A stretch of DNA of 64,000 nucleotides from SMWN01 sp965261165 (lineage in GTDB: Bacteria; Pseudomonadota; Gammaproteobacteria; Eutrophobiales; Eutrophobiaceae), in contig OZ253445.1 in assembly GCA_965261165.1 (NCBI GenBank), forward strand, positions 1,860,001 to 1,924,000. The letters run 5' to 3'. The notes beneath the pieces were generated by a model. The model was not told the DNA's origin, made no database searches, and saw nothing but the letters and a program-made list of their open reading frames with translations. Of this stretch, positions 36,733-45,304 are shown piece after piece. The position numbers and the translations under genes are program-made. The first letter of the stretch is position 1. Each line of letters opens with the position of its first letter.

Positions 36733-37698
36733 ATGGTTTTGTCAGAATTCGAATTAATCAAAAAATATTTCCAGGATCTTACGGATGAAGATTCGACTGT
36801 TAGCTGCGGCATCGGTGATGACGCAGCTATTATTCAAATTCCTCAAGACATGGAAGTTGTGCTTTCAATAGACACCCTGTTGGAAGGCACGCATTTTCTA
36901 GCTGAAACAATCCCTTCTGATATTGCCTATAAAGCATTAGCCGTAAATCTCAGTGACATGGCTGCTATGGGCGCTTTGCCGAAATGGGTTTTATTGTCGC
37001 TCAGTCTTCCTGAAAGCGATGAAGATTGGTTAAAAGAATTTGCATCTGGTTTTATAGCGCTTGCAAAACAACATTCTATCAATCTTGTTGGTGGCGATAT
37101 GAGTCGAGGGCCATTATCAATTACCATACAGATACAGGGTCTGGTGCCAACAGGCACTGCGCTTAAACGTGGAGGTGCTCGGGAAAATGATCTGATCTAT
37201 GTTACCGGGTCATTAGGTGATGCGGGTGTTGGTCTGGATATCATTCAAAATAAATTGTTGATCGACAATGAGTATAGGAAATTTTTTCTTAATAACCTTA
37301 ATAGACCAGAGATAAATGTCGAAGCAGGTCTTGGAATAAGAGGTATTGCCAGTAGTGCCATTGATATCTCAGATGGCTTAATTGCTGACTTAGGTCACAT
37401 CATTGAAGCAAGTTATATCGGTGCAGAAATTGAAATGGATAAAATACCACTGTCAGAGGCAATGCAAGAATGCATAGAAAGGAAAACTGCATGGGATTAT
37501 GCGTTGACTTCTGGCGACGATTACAAATTATGTTTTACAGCATCAGCAACACGACATGAGGCAGTTGTCAGCACCTTCAACAAAATAAATATTCCGGTAA
37601 GTTGTATTGGTAGGGTCACAAGGGGTACTGGATTGCAGCTAAAAACTCCTGAAGGCAATTTTTTTGAACCCTCAAGGAAGTCTTATGAGCACTTTTGA
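36733..37698 (+). CDS. thiL: Thiamine-monophosphate kinase
   Basis: ThiL phosphorylates thiamine monophosphate to the active diphosphate. The 321-residue protein belongs to the PurM/AIR-synthase-like family: GIGDDAAII near residue 28, SIDTLLEGTHFL, ALAVNLSDMAAMGA, VGGDMSRGPLSITI, ISDGLIADLGHI and SGDDYKLCFT. ATG 36733 follows a TTG in frame. The gene closes the nrdR-rib-nusB cluster; pgpA, a usual next gene, is absent. Confidence 0.96.
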   Translation: MVLSEFELIKKYFQDLTDEDSTVSCGIGDDAAIIQIPQDMEVVLSIDTLLEGTHFLAETIPSDIAYKALAVNLSDMAAMGALPKWVLLSLSLPESDEDWLKEFASGFIALAKQHSINLVGGDMSRGPLSITIQIQGLVPTGTALKRGGARENDLIYVTGSLGDAGVGLDIIQNKLLIDNEYRKFFLNNLNRPEINVEAGLGIRGIASSAIDISDGLIADLGHIIEASYIGAEIEMDKIPLSEAMQECIERKTAWDYALTSGDDYKLCFTASATRHEAVVSTFNKINIPVSCIGRVTRGTGLQLKTPEGNFFEPSRKSYEHF

Positions 37699-37757
37699 TG
37701 CTATAAACTATTGGGGTATATCTGGGACCTCCGCAGTAATTTCTTTATTTCGCTCTG

Positions 37758-37997
37758 TTATTTCCTTACGCATGATCGCTGCGTCATACAATTTTTCTCA
37801 AACTTTGATTCCATTTTCAGCGGTGGAACCTTGACAGATTTACTATCTTTATCTCTTGCGACCATGGTGAAATAACAGGAATTCGTATGACGCTTCTCTT
37901 TAGTTTGCAGGCTTTCAGAAGCCACCTTAACACCAATTTCCATCAAGAAACTTCTAGCATAATTTATATTAATACGGTTATTTTTAGTGTTTTCCAT
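37758..37997 (-). pseudogene. C-terminal remnant of a hotdog acyl-CoA thioesterase
   Basis: The minus-strand frame reads MEIGVKVASESLQTKEKRHT, then NSCYFTMVARDKDSKSVKVP, then PL. This is the ending seen in hotdog-fold acyl-CoA hydrolases, where the pattern is ENLLTGERRHTN.CYFTMVA.D..GK.V.VPPL. The N-terminal half, with the catalytic part, is missing: before INYARSFLMEIG the similarity ends. A MITE-like element (38020-38110) lies just beyond. The fragment is therefore a decayed gene cut at its 5' side. Confidence 0.65.
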
Positions 37998-38019
37998 TTT
38001 TATTTGTTATATTTATATA

Positions 38020-38110
38020 GAGACTCTTTGTATAATCCACACTTATTTTATTTGTTTCGGCAGAATTAGCGTGAATTATGCGAATTAGCGTGAATTATGC
38101 AATGGGTCTC
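38020..38110. mobile_element. MITE-like element A, copy 2 (short, 91 bp)
   Basis: It starts GAGACTCTTTGTATAATCCACAC and ends GCGTGAATTATGCAATGGGTCTC, with inverted-repeat tips as in the copies at 2641, 46680 and 62353. The interior is reduced to TTTGTTTCGGCAGAATTAGC plus a tandem copy of GAATTAGCGTGAATTATGC. It may be an internally deleted derivative formed from two right ends. Confidence 0.6.
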
Positions 38111-38140
38111 ATTATATTACGCAGAAAGTTAGTCCAATTC

Positions 38141-38539
38141 TTACTCAATCATGAGCAAAGCTGCTGCAACATTTCGACCCTCTTGTAACAGAATATTATA
38201 GCTACGACATGCTGCTCCGGTATCCATTGCCTCAAACCCTATGTTCAGTCTGGCGATACTTAAAAAAAGATCAGCATCAGGAAAATGTTGTTTACAGCCC
38301 GTGCCTAATAGAATTATTTCAGGTTTCATTTCAATAATTATTCCCAAATGACGTGTTGTGATATCTTTGAACGTTTGAGGTGCCCAATTATTAACCACAA
38401 TTGAAGATGTAACAATCAAACTGGAGGCGAAACATTCATCGCCAATCATTACTGAGCCTTGTTCATATGAATTGATGCGATAAGGATGGGATAATGAGCT
38501 ATCTGGTTCGATTTTCATGAAAGGTTTATAATGGATCAA
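38141..38539 (-). CDS. Mth938-like domain protein (DUF498/PF04430)
   Basis: The 132-residue protein matches the Mth938/NDUFAF3-like family: a central SSLIVTSSIVVNNWAPQ, then KPEIILLGTGCKQHFPDADL and a C-terminal GFEAMDTGAACRSYNILLQE with EGRNVAAALL. The human homologue assists complex I assembly; the bacterial role is not settled. The fold is small and soluble. It is convergent to nothing and divergent from adk, with 55 bp between them. Confidence 0.9.
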   Translation of the reverse strand: MIHYKPFMKIEPDSSLSHPYRINSYEQGSVMIGDECFASSLIVTSSIVVNNWAPQTFKDITTRHLGIIIEMKPEIILLGTGCKQHFPDADLFLSIARLNIGFEAMDTGAACRSYNILLQEGRNVAAALLMIE

Positions 38540-38594
38540 TTAAAATATTAATACGGCAAATGATGAAGTATATAGAGGGGAGAATATAAAGTTA

Positions 38595-39302
38595 ATGAGA
38601 TTAATATTACTTGGTCCGCCAGGTGCTGGCAAAGGTACGCAGGCGAAAATTATTTGTGAAAAATACGGGATACCACAGATTTCAACGGGCAATATATTAA
38701 GAGCTGCTGTCGCTGCTGGGACACCACTTGGTATGGATGCAGAAAAAGTAATGGAGGCAGGTGAATTAGTCTCAGATGACTTAATTTTACAGTTAGTTAA
38801 GGATCGTATTGTTGAAAATGATTGTGCCAGTGGTTATCTGTTTGATGGGTTTCCAAGAACCATTTCGCAGGCAGAAGGAATGAAAAACCTTGGTATTGGT
38901 GTGGATTTTGTCGTCGAATTACAGGTGCAAGATGAAGAGATCATAGAGCGCATAAGTGGCCGACGCATTCATCCCGCATCAGGTCGTATTTATCATGTAA
39001 AATTTAATCCACCAAAGACAGAAAACCAAGATGATGAAACGGGTGAGGCATTAATTCAACGTGATGATGATGCAGAACAAACTGTACGTAAACGTCTTGA
39101 TGTTTATCACCAGAAAACATCGCCATTAATAGGTTATTACTCAACAGCTAATCCTAAACACAACGCGAAAATAACTACTGATACTGATGTATATTTATCT
39201 AAAGGCAGTGAAGATTTAGAAACAATCCCAGTCTATATTAGAGCCAATGGGTCTGGTAAATTGAAGGCTATAAGTGAGGTTATCTTTAGTTCATTAAAGT
39301 AA
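38595..39302 (+). CDS. adk: Adenylate kinase
   Basis: Adk interconverts 2 ADP with ATP and AMP. The 235-residue protein has the P-loop GPPGAGKGT at 7-15, the AMP site segment STGNILRAAV (the usual STGDMLR has aspartate where this one has asparagine), LFDGFPRTISQAE and the long LID RRIHPASGRIYHVKFNPPK without zinc cysteines. It is about 20 residues longer than E. coli Adk, the difference lying in the C-terminal part after PLIGYYS. That tail (VYIRANGSGKLKAISEVIF) still ends in the usual last helix. Confidence 0.96.
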   Translation: MRLILLGPPGAGKGTQAKIICEKYGIPQISTGNILRAAVAAGTPLGMDAEKVMEAGELVSDDLILQLVKDRIVENDCASGYLFDGFPRTISQAEGMKNLGIGVDFVVELQVQDEEIIERISGRRIHPASGRIYHVKFNPPKTENQDDETGEALIQRDDDAEQTVRKRLDVYHQKTSPLIGYYSTANPKHNAKITTDTDVYLSKGSEDLETIPVYIRANGSGKLKAISEVIFSSLK

Positions 39303-39445
39303 AGATTTACTGATCACCATGAATAAATAAAAAAAATGTTAAAACACGTAGAAATTATTTAAAACATAACTATAATGGCTGCGTGCTTTGTGTTGTATGT
39401 GAGTTCTTTTTAATTGATTAAAGATTCTAGGGGGAGTCTAAAATT

Positions 39446-39628
39446 ATGGCAACAAGAAAGAAAACGAAGAAACGTGCTGCAAAGAAAAAGACAAGAGTAG
39501 CAAAGAAAAAGACCAAGAAGAAAGCAAAGAAAAAGACCAAAAAGAAAGCAAAGAAAAAGACAAGAGTAGCAAAGAAAAAGACCAAGAAGAAAGCAAAGAA
39601 AAAGACCAAAAAGAAAGGAAGAAGATAG
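39446..39628 (+). CDS. Lysine-rich histone H1-like protein
   Basis: This 60-residue protein consists almost wholly of KKK/KKT/KKA repeats (for example TRVAKKKTKKKAKKKTKKKA), resembling the basic tails of bacterial histone H1-like proteins (Hc1/AlgP-type). A purine-rich GGGGG (39430-39434) precedes the ATG. It probably binds DNA nonspecifically and condenses the nucleoid; this is inference from charge. The gene contains a 69-bp tandem duplication, see the repeat entry. Antisense frames of similar length are artefacts of the repeat. The frame is short but has a start, a ribosome site and a terminator downstream (39741), so I consider it real. Confidence 0.75.
   Translation: MATRKKTKKRAAKKKTRVAKKKTKKKAKKKTKKKAKKKTRVAKKKTKKKAKKKTKKKGRR
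39491..39628. repeat. 69-bp tandem duplication inside the lysine-rich gene
   Basis: The block starting ACAAGAGTAGCAAAG at 39491 is repeated from 39560 with near identity until the last few codons (GGAAGAAGA instead of GCAAAG). It encodes TRVAKKKTKKKAKKKTKKKA plus AKK twice. The AAG-rich sequence is prone to slippage, so copy number may vary among strains. Confidence 0.9.
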
Positions 39629-39740
39629 TAAATCGTTTTGGCGTTAAGATTAGGCTAAAAAGAAGGAGCGTTGACGCAAAATGGCCGGAATATTGGTTAG
39701 ATTGCAGGTCTAGGCTTCAGGAGAAGCTCCTCTGGAATAT
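39629..39740 (+). other. Transcribed 3' region of the lysine-rich gene, possible small RNA
   Basis: Between the stop codon and the strong terminator at 39741 are about 110 non-coding bases. They contain a hairpin (AGGAG-AAG-CTCCT near 39719-39731) and an imperfect repeat GCGTTAAG/GCGTTGACGC. This could simply be a 3' UTR. Confidence 0.3.
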
Positions 39741-39770
39741 AAAGACCCCTGTAAAGGGGTCTTTTCTTTA
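39741..39770 (+). terminator. Rho-independent terminator
   Basis: AAAGACCCC-TGTAAA-GGGGTCTTT is a perfect 9-bp stem followed by TCTTTA. It ends the lysine-rich gene transcript. Confidence 0.9.
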
Positions 39771-39854
39771 TATCTCAGAATAAATTCAAATTTTGACCAC
39801 CCAACCATGGTGAAATCCCATTCCTCATTCATATGTAGATAAGTTTGCGATTAA

Positions 39855-40212
39855 CCTTGAGAATAATTATCGGGTGTATTTGAAAATTATCCCGAGTGAG
39901 AATAATTTAGTGGATGAGCGGGAAGCGATGACATAATGGATAGTAGAAAATCTTGGGTTTGATGTCCTGATCCATTATTTCTGCTTTCCGTCCGGATTGG
40001 AAAATGTGCGATAAACTTAGAGCCAGCGAAAGAATATTAATCAAAGCTCGTGAAGTTGCACATAAAGAACGGAATTCGTTATGCGTATACAGGCAATATC
40101 TATCATGAAGCTGGAGATACCAGTGAGGAGAAAAATTGATTGTTAGGGATTGGTATGAACTTGGATTATGAAATATATTCTCCAAAGGCGAATATCTCAA
40201 TTGTGGTGAAAC
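39855..40212 (+). pseudogene. Decayed AmmeMemoRadiSam-system radical SAM enzyme (3' part)
   Basis: Read across frames, the plus strand keeps the C-terminal half of this radical SAM family: KIIPSENN...DEREAMT, then a stop in place of Gln, then WIVENLGFDVLIHYFCF and RPDWKMCDK (family: ENLGPDVPLHF..FHPDWKM). Next come ERILIKAREVAHKE, a frameshift into GIRYAYTGNIYHEAGDT (family: GLRYVYTGNVHD.EGD.T) and another shift into LIVRDWYELG and GEYLNCGET. The N-terminal CxxxCxxC part and the end are gone. It is a pseudogene with at least one in-frame stop and two frameshifts. Confidence 0.72.
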
Positions 40213-40231
40213 TTAGTTATAACACATTGTC

Positions 40232-40260
40232 TTGATTATGTTTAAAGGTGGCTGTACCAT
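40232..40260 (+). promoter_or_regulatory. Promoter of the tRNA-fMet/rimP operon
   Basis: TTGATT (40232-40237), a 17-bp spacer, and TACCAT (40255-40260) are followed by a GC-rich GCGC discriminator and the tRNA 13 bp later. The GC discriminator is typical of stringently controlled stable-RNA promoters. Confidence 0.55.
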
Positions 40261-40272
40261 GCGCAACCTTAG

Positions 40273-40349
<77 letters not shown>

Positions 40350-40356
40350 AAGTTTC

Positions 40357-40384
40357 AAAAAAGCCCCCATTGGGGCTTTTTTTA
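40357..40384 (+). terminator. Terminator after tRNA-fMet
   Basis: AAAAAAGCCCC-CAT-TGGGGCTTTTTTT is an intrinsic terminator 8 nt after the tRNA. Some read-through into rimP is expected in this conserved operon, or a separate promoter may lie in 40385-40626. Confidence 0.85.
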
Positions 40385-40477
40385 CAGGTGCCAGAAAGTA
40401 TTTGTAGGGGTAATACGGAAATTTGGGCGGTTTTAAGATTGGTAGCTATACTCATTGGCAGATGTTTGAATTTTTGG

Positions 40478-40502
40478 AGTGGGTCTTTGTGCCCATTTTT
40501 TT
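40478..40502 (+). promoter_or_regulatory. Possible rimP leader hairpin with T-run
   Basis: GTGGG...CCCAT followed by seven T is a small terminator-like hairpin about 125 bp before rimP. Similar leader hairpins upstream of rimP are known in gammaproteobacteria, where attenuation is suspected. The stem is only 4-5 bp, so confidence is low. Confidence 0.35.
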
Positions 40503-40626
40503 ACGTACCAAAGATGTACTGCGTGGATGCTGCAGGGTGGCAGAAAATTACTACTGCATTTGCCATCCATGGCGGTCGTAAGTTTCTGGCGTATGTTAAA
40601 GTGCAGGTGTAGCGGTTTATAAAAAA

Positions 40627-41082
40627 ATGAATAGGCAACATAATGAGCTGATTGAATTGTTAGGACCTGTGGTGACGGCACTGGGTTATGAAATGCTTGG
40701 TATCGAGTATTTTAGGCAGAAAGATGGCTTTGTGTTGCGTATATATATAGACAATGATGCTGGGATTACTGTGAAAGATTGTACCTGGGTAAATCATCAG
40801 GTGGTTGGGGTGATGGATGTTCATGATCCTATCAAAGAAAAATATCTTCTAGAAATATCATCACCAGGGTTGAACAGACCTTTATTTACCTTGGCACAGT
40901 TCCAACGATTTTTAGGTGAGAAAGTAAAGATGACATTACGCGAAAGAATAGAAGAGCGTAGAAAGATTAGGGGTGTGATTAAGGCTGTTGAAGAAACAGC
41001 AGTTCTCATCAGTGAAGATGGAGTTGATTATTTGATTCCTGCCGATGCGATTGATTCGGCTCATTTAGTGCCACAAATATAG
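40627..41082 (+). CDS. rimP: Ribosome maturation factor RimP
   Basis: RimP helps mature the 30S subunit. The 151-residue protein has the two-domain family layout with GYEMLGIEYF, VLRIYIDNDAGITVKDCTWV, and YLLEISSPGLNRPLFTLAQF near the middle, then the C-terminal Sm-like domain. It is the first protein gene of the operon with nusA. Confidence 0.96.
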   Translation: MNRQHNELIELLGPVVTALGYEMLGIEYFRQKDGFVLRIYIDNDAGITVKDCTWVNHQVVGVMDVHDPIKEKYLLEISSPGLNRPLFTLAQFQRFLGEKVKMTLRERIEERRKIRGVIKAVEETAVLISEDGVDYLIPADAIDSAHLVPQI

Positions 41083-41146
41083 CAAGTAAAATATAAAACT
41101 AATTAAATTAGTTATCCTGAAGTTGTATGTGAGAGTACCTATCATT

Positions 41147-42679
41147 ATGAATAAAGAGATTTTAACGGTGGTTGATGTCGTTTCCAGTGAAAAAGGTGTC
41201 AGTAAAGATATCATTTTCGAAGCAATCGAAGCAGCGCTGGCAATGGCCACCAAGAAACGTAACCGTGAAGATATTGAATCGCGCGTCACAATTGATCGTG
41301 ACTCAGGAAATTACGAAACATTTCGTCTTTGGGAAGTCATGGACGATGATGGTGAGGAAATCGAATTTCCAAGCAGACAAATAAAACTCAAGGATGCCTT
41401 GGAAGATAATCCTGAGATTGAAATTGGACAATTTATTGAAAAACCAATGGACTCGGTTGAGTTTGGTAGAATTGCAGCACAGATAGCGAAACAGGTGATT
41501 GTACAGAGAGTGAGAGAAGCTGAAAGGATTCAGGTGGTCAAGGCTTTCACTAATCGTGTTGGTGAAATGCTGAGCGGAGTCGTGAAGCGGGTTGAACGAG
41601 GTAATGTCTATCTGGACTTGGGTAGCAATGCTGAAGGTTTTATTCCTTCTGAAGGCCTGATTCCTCGGGAAGCAGTACGGCCTGGTGACCGTATTCGCGC
41701 CTATTTGCAGGAAGTGCGTTCAGAGATTCGAGGTCCACAATTATTTCTGAGTCGTACTATACCTGAATTATTAATCGAATTATTTAAGCTTGAAGTTCCT
41801 GAAGTCAATGAAGGCATGATAGATATCATTAATGGGGCTCGAGACCCTGGTGCCAGAGCCAAGATTGCAGTCAAGGCAAATGATGCACGTATAGATCCTA
41901 TCGGCGCCTGTGTTGGTATGCGCGGTTCACGAGTGCAGGCAGTTTCTAATGAACTTGGTGGCGAACGTGTCGATATTATTCTTTGGGATGAAAATCCCGC
42001 ACAATTTGTGATTAATGCCATGGCACCTGCAGAAGTTGCCTCAATCCTGGTGGATGAAGATGCTCATAGTATGGATATTGCTGTTGAAGAAGATAATCTC
42101 TCGCAGGCCATTGGCCGTGGGGGGCAAAATATCCGTCTCGCGAGTGAGTTGACAGAATGGGCGCTCAATGTGATGTCGGTTGAACAGGCGGAAGAGAAAA
42201 ATGAAGAAGAAGCTCAAGTACTACAAAAAATGTTTATGGAACAACTGGATATAGATGAAGAGATGGCATTGATCTTGGTGCAGGAAGGTTTCTCAAGTGT
42301 TGAAGAAATCGCCTATGTTCCCGAAGAAGAAATGCTCAATATTGAAGAATTTGACGACGATCTGGTCAATGAATTACGAGGCCGTGCACGTGATGTTATG
42401 CTGACTCGTGCAATTGTAAGCGAGGAAAAATTAATTGATGCGCATCCAGCAGAAGATCTGCTGCAAATGGAAGGCATGGAAGAAACGCTGGCCTATGAAT
42501 TGGCAGCGAAAGGAATTGTCACTATGGATGATCTGGCCGAGCTTTCAGTGGATGAATTAGTGGAAGTTGAAGAAATGGAATTGGAGCGAGCGGGTAAATT
42601 AATCATGACTGCTAGAATTCCTTGGTTTGAAGAAGTTGAAGTGGCAGAACTAACTGAAGGAGGGTCCACGGATGTCTGA
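41147..42679 (+). CDS. nusA: Transcription termination/antitermination protein NusA
   Basis: NusA modulates pausing, termination and rRNA antitermination. From ATG 41147 (MNKEILTVVDVVSSEKGV) it has 510 residues: N-terminal RNA polymerase-binding domain, S1 domain (GVVKRVERGNVYLDLGSNAEG), KH1 and KH2 (GACVGMRGSRVQAVSNELGG and GRGGQNIRLASELTEW), and two C-terminal acidic HhH repeats found in gammaproteobacteria. An upstream in-frame ATG at 41123 gives 8 extra residues unlike the family. It overlaps infB by 8 nt. Confidence 0.97.
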   Translation: MNKEILTVVDVVSSEKGVSKDIIFEAIEAALAMATKKRNREDIESRVTIDRDSGNYETFRLWEVMDDDGEEIEFPSRQIKLKDALEDNPEIEIGQFIEKPMDSVEFGRIAAQIAKQVIVQRVREAERIQVVKAFTNRVGEMLSGVVKRVERGNVYLDLGSNAEGFIPSEGLIPREAVRPGDRIRAYLQEVRSEIRGPQLFLSRTIPELLIELFKLEVPEVNEGMIDIINGARDPGARAKIAVKANDARIDPIGACVGMRGSRVQAVSNELGGERVDIILWDENPAQFVINAMAPAEVASILVDEDAHSMDIAVEEDNLSQAIGRGGQNIRLASELTEWALNVMSVEQAEEKNEEEAQVLQKMFMEQLDIDEEMALILVQEGFSSVEEIAYVPEEEMLNIEEFDDDLVNELRGRARDVMLTRAIVSEEKLIDAHPAEDLLQMEGMEETLAYELAAKGIVTMDDLAELSVDELVEVEEMELERAGKLIMTARIPWFEEVEVAELTEGGSTDV

Positions 42680-45275
42680 AGTTAAACTCAGTCAGTTCGC
42701 AAGCGTCGTCGGGATTTCTATAGAACGCTTACAGGAACAAATAGCTGAAGCAGGGTTACCTGAAAAAACAGCCAGCGAGATGATTACGGATGAAGAAAAA
42801 AGTCATCTATTGACACATCTGCGTGGCAAACATGGTAAGGGTTCATCCGAAACAAAGAAAATTACACTGAAAAGAAAAACCAGTAGTGAGATCAAAGTGC
42901 CGCTGAGCATTCAGGGGCGAAACAAAATACAATTAAAGACTGTAAATGTTGAGTTTAGAAAGAAGCGTACCTACGTCAAACGCAGCGCAATAGAAGAGCT
43001 GACAGAACCAGAAGTTAAAGAAGAATCGCCTCTTGGAGCTGTGGAGACAGTCGAAGATACTATTGATAGTACGCAGGCCGTTGAAACCACTGACAGCAGT
43101 GAGATGATAAGCGCCGAAATAGCAAATGAAGAAACTGTAGATGCGGTAGCGACACCAGAGCTTGGACAAATTGAAACCGCAGAAGAATCAGAGGTAGATG
43201 TTGAAAAAGCGGGTGCAACTGAAGCGGTTGTTGAGCAACCTGCGGTTATTGCTCCAGCAGCAGAAAAGACTGATAACAAATCTCAAGCAGCCAAAAAAAA
43301 CAAAGATAAAGATAAAGGCAAAGATAAAGGCAAAGATAAAGGCAAAGATAAAGGCAAGGGTAAAGGCAAAGGTAAAGATAAATCAACCCGTTACGGACGT
43401 CAGGAATTACATGTGGCCTCCGATAAATCAGGACGACGCAAGAAAAAACCCAGACACAGACCGAGAATTATTCCGATGGTCGATGCGCAGCATGGGTTCG
43501 AGAAACCAACAGAACCTGTCATCAGAGAGGTCGAGATTCCAGAGAGTATTTCGGTCGGCGATCTAGCGCAGAGAATGTCAGTCAAGGCGACTGAAGTTAT
43601 TAAATTAATGATGGGACTGGGAAGTATGGCTACCATCAATCAAATGCTTGATCAGGATACAGCATCACTTGTTGTCGAAGAGATGGGTCATAAAGTAAAA
43701 CTCATTAATGAGAGTGCGTTGGAGGATGAAGTTATATTTGCAGCAAAAGATGGCGGTGAGCAAGTGTTACGCGCACCCATTGTGACGATTATGGGTCATG
43801 TTGACCATGGCAAAACATCACTGCTTGATTATATCCGCGAAACGAAAGTTACTAAAGGTGAAGCTGGAGGAATCACACAGCATATTGGCGCCTATGTAGT
43901 AGAGACTGACAAAGGAAATATCGCATTTTTAGATACGCCAGGACATGCTGCATTTACAGCAATGCGTGCCCGCGGTGCTAGCGTGACAGATATCGTGATT
44001 GTTGTGGTTGCTGCCGATGATGGCGTGATGCCACAGACAGAAGAAGCAGTGAAACACGCAAAAGCAGCTAATGCGCCTATCATTATCGCTATTAATAAAA
44101 TAGATAAACCAGAGGCAGATCCTGATCGTGTAAAACAGGAGCTTTCCAAGGTTGACATCGTGCCAGAAGATTGGGGTGGTGATACTCAGTTCGTCAATGT
44201 TTCTGCACAGACAGGCGAGGGCATTAATAATTTGCTTGAGAGTATTTCATTGCAGGCTGAATTGCTTGAACTTAAAGCATCTGTAACCGGTGCTGCGACT
44301 GGTATCGTAATTGAAGCACGTTTAGATAAAGGACGTGGTCCAGTTGTAACAATACTGGTGCAAAGCGGCGTACTTAACAAGGGCGATATTATTCTAAGTG
44401 GTAGAGAATTTGGTCGTGTTAGAGGCATGGTTGATAGTAATGGTAATGAAATGGAATCATCCGCAGGGCCGTCGACGCCCGTCGAGATACTCGGCTTATC
44501 AGGGATTCCCAATGCTGGTGATGAAATGATAGTTGTGCCTGATGAGAAAAAAGCACGTGAGATTGCTGAACTTAGGCAAAACAAACATCGTGAATCAAGG
44601 ATGGCAAAACAGCATGCCGTTAAGCTGCAGAATGCGATAAACCAGATGAGTGAGGGAGATATTTCAACACTTAATGTTCTGGTTAAGGCAGACGTTCAGG
44701 GATCTTCTGAGGCTATTGTTGAAGCATTGACTAGGCTATCGACTGATGAAGTTAGAATCAGCATCGTTAGTAATGGTGTCGGTGGGATTACGGAAACTGA
44801 TATGAACCTAGCTCAGGCATCAAAAGCTGTGGTTATTGGTTTTAATGTGCGTGCCGATGCTTCTGCACGCAAGCTTGCCAATGAGGAAGAAATTGAGATT
44901 CGTTACTACAGCATTATTTACGATCTTATCGATGATGTGAAAGCGGCCATGAGCGGCATGCTTGCACCTGAGTTGCGTGAACAAATTATCGGGGTTGCAG
45001 AAGTGAAAGATGTATTCCGTTCGCCAAAATTTGGTGATATTGCCGGATGTCTTGTTTCCACTGGTATCGTCAAGAAGAGCAACCCTATTCGTGTCTTGCG
45101 GGACAATATAGTTATTTACGAAGGAGAGCTCGAATCACTTCGACGTTTTAAGGACGATGTAAATGAAGTGAAATCGGGGGCAGAATGCGGCATTGGTGTG
45201 AAAAATTACGACAATGTTCAACCTAGGGATCAAATCGAGGTATTTGAGCGAATCGAAATCGCACGCACAATCTGA
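42672..45275 (+). CDS. infB: Translation initiation factor IF-2
   Basis: IF-2 is the GTPase that places fMet-tRNA on the ribosome. The 867-residue protein has the N-terminal IF2-assoc domain (SEVKLSQFASVVGISIERL), a variable acidic/basic linker, a second IF2-N domain (ESISVGDLAQRMSVKATEVI), then the G domain with G1 GHVDHGKTS, G3 DTPGHAAF, and G4 NKID, followed by domains II-IV. The linker holds a run of KDKG repeats encoded at 43302-43380. The usual fMet-tRNA-binding domain closes the protein. Confidence 0.98.
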   Translation: MSEVKLSQFASVVGISIERLQEQIAEAGLPEKTASEMITDEEKSHLLTHLRGKHGKGSSETKKITLKRKTSSEIKVPLSIQGRNKIQLKTVNVEFRKKRTYVKRSAIEELTEPEVKEESPLGAVETVEDTIDSTQAVETTDSSEMISAEIANEETVDAVATPELGQIETAEESEVDVEKAGATEAVVEQPAVIAPAAEKTDNKSQAAKKNKDKDKGKDKGKDKGKDKGKGKGKGKDKSTRYGRQELHVASDKSGRRKKKPRHRPRIIPMVDAQHGFEKPTEPVIREVEIPESISVGDLAQRMSVKATEVIKLMMGLGSMATINQMLDQDTASLVVEEMGHKVKLINESALEDEVIFAAKDGGEQVLRAPIVTIMGHVDHGKTSLLDYIRETKVTKGEAGGITQHIGAYVVETDKGNIAFLDTPGHAAFTAMRARGASVTDIVIVVVAADDGVMPQTEEAVKHAKAANAPIIIAINKIDKPEADPDRVKQELSKVDIVPEDWGGDTQFVNVSAQTGEGINNLLESISLQAELLELKASVTGAATGIVIEARLDKGRGPVVTILVQSGVLNKGDIILSGREFGRVRGMVDSNGNEMESSAGPSTPVEILGLSGIPNAGDEMIVVPDEKKAREIAELRQNKHRESRMAKQHAVKLQNAINQMSEGDISTLNVLVKADVQGSSEAIVEALTRLSTDEVRISIVSNGVGGITETDMNLAQASKAVVIGFNVRADASARKLANEEEIEIRYYSIIYDLIDDVKAAMSGMLAPELREQIIGVAEVKDVFRSPKFGDIAGCLVSTGIVKKSNPIRVLRDNIVIYEGELESLRRFKDDVNEVKSGAECGIGVKNYDNVQPRDQIEVFERIEIARTI
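43302..43380 (+). repeat. 12-bp tandem repeat (AAAGATAAAGGC)n in infB
   Basis: Six or more copies of AAAGATAAAGGC or close variants encode KDKG repeats in the disordered linker of IF-2. Copy number is likely variable, and loss or gain of 12 bp keeps the frame. Confidence 0.85.
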
Positions 45276-45304
45276 TATTCATAAACCAGGCAGTTTGATT
45301 GATT

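Noticed and set aside
39427..39609. 60-codon Phe-rich minus-strand frame
   Set aside because: It is the antisense shadow of the lysine-rich repeat (AAG/AAA read as CTT/TTT).
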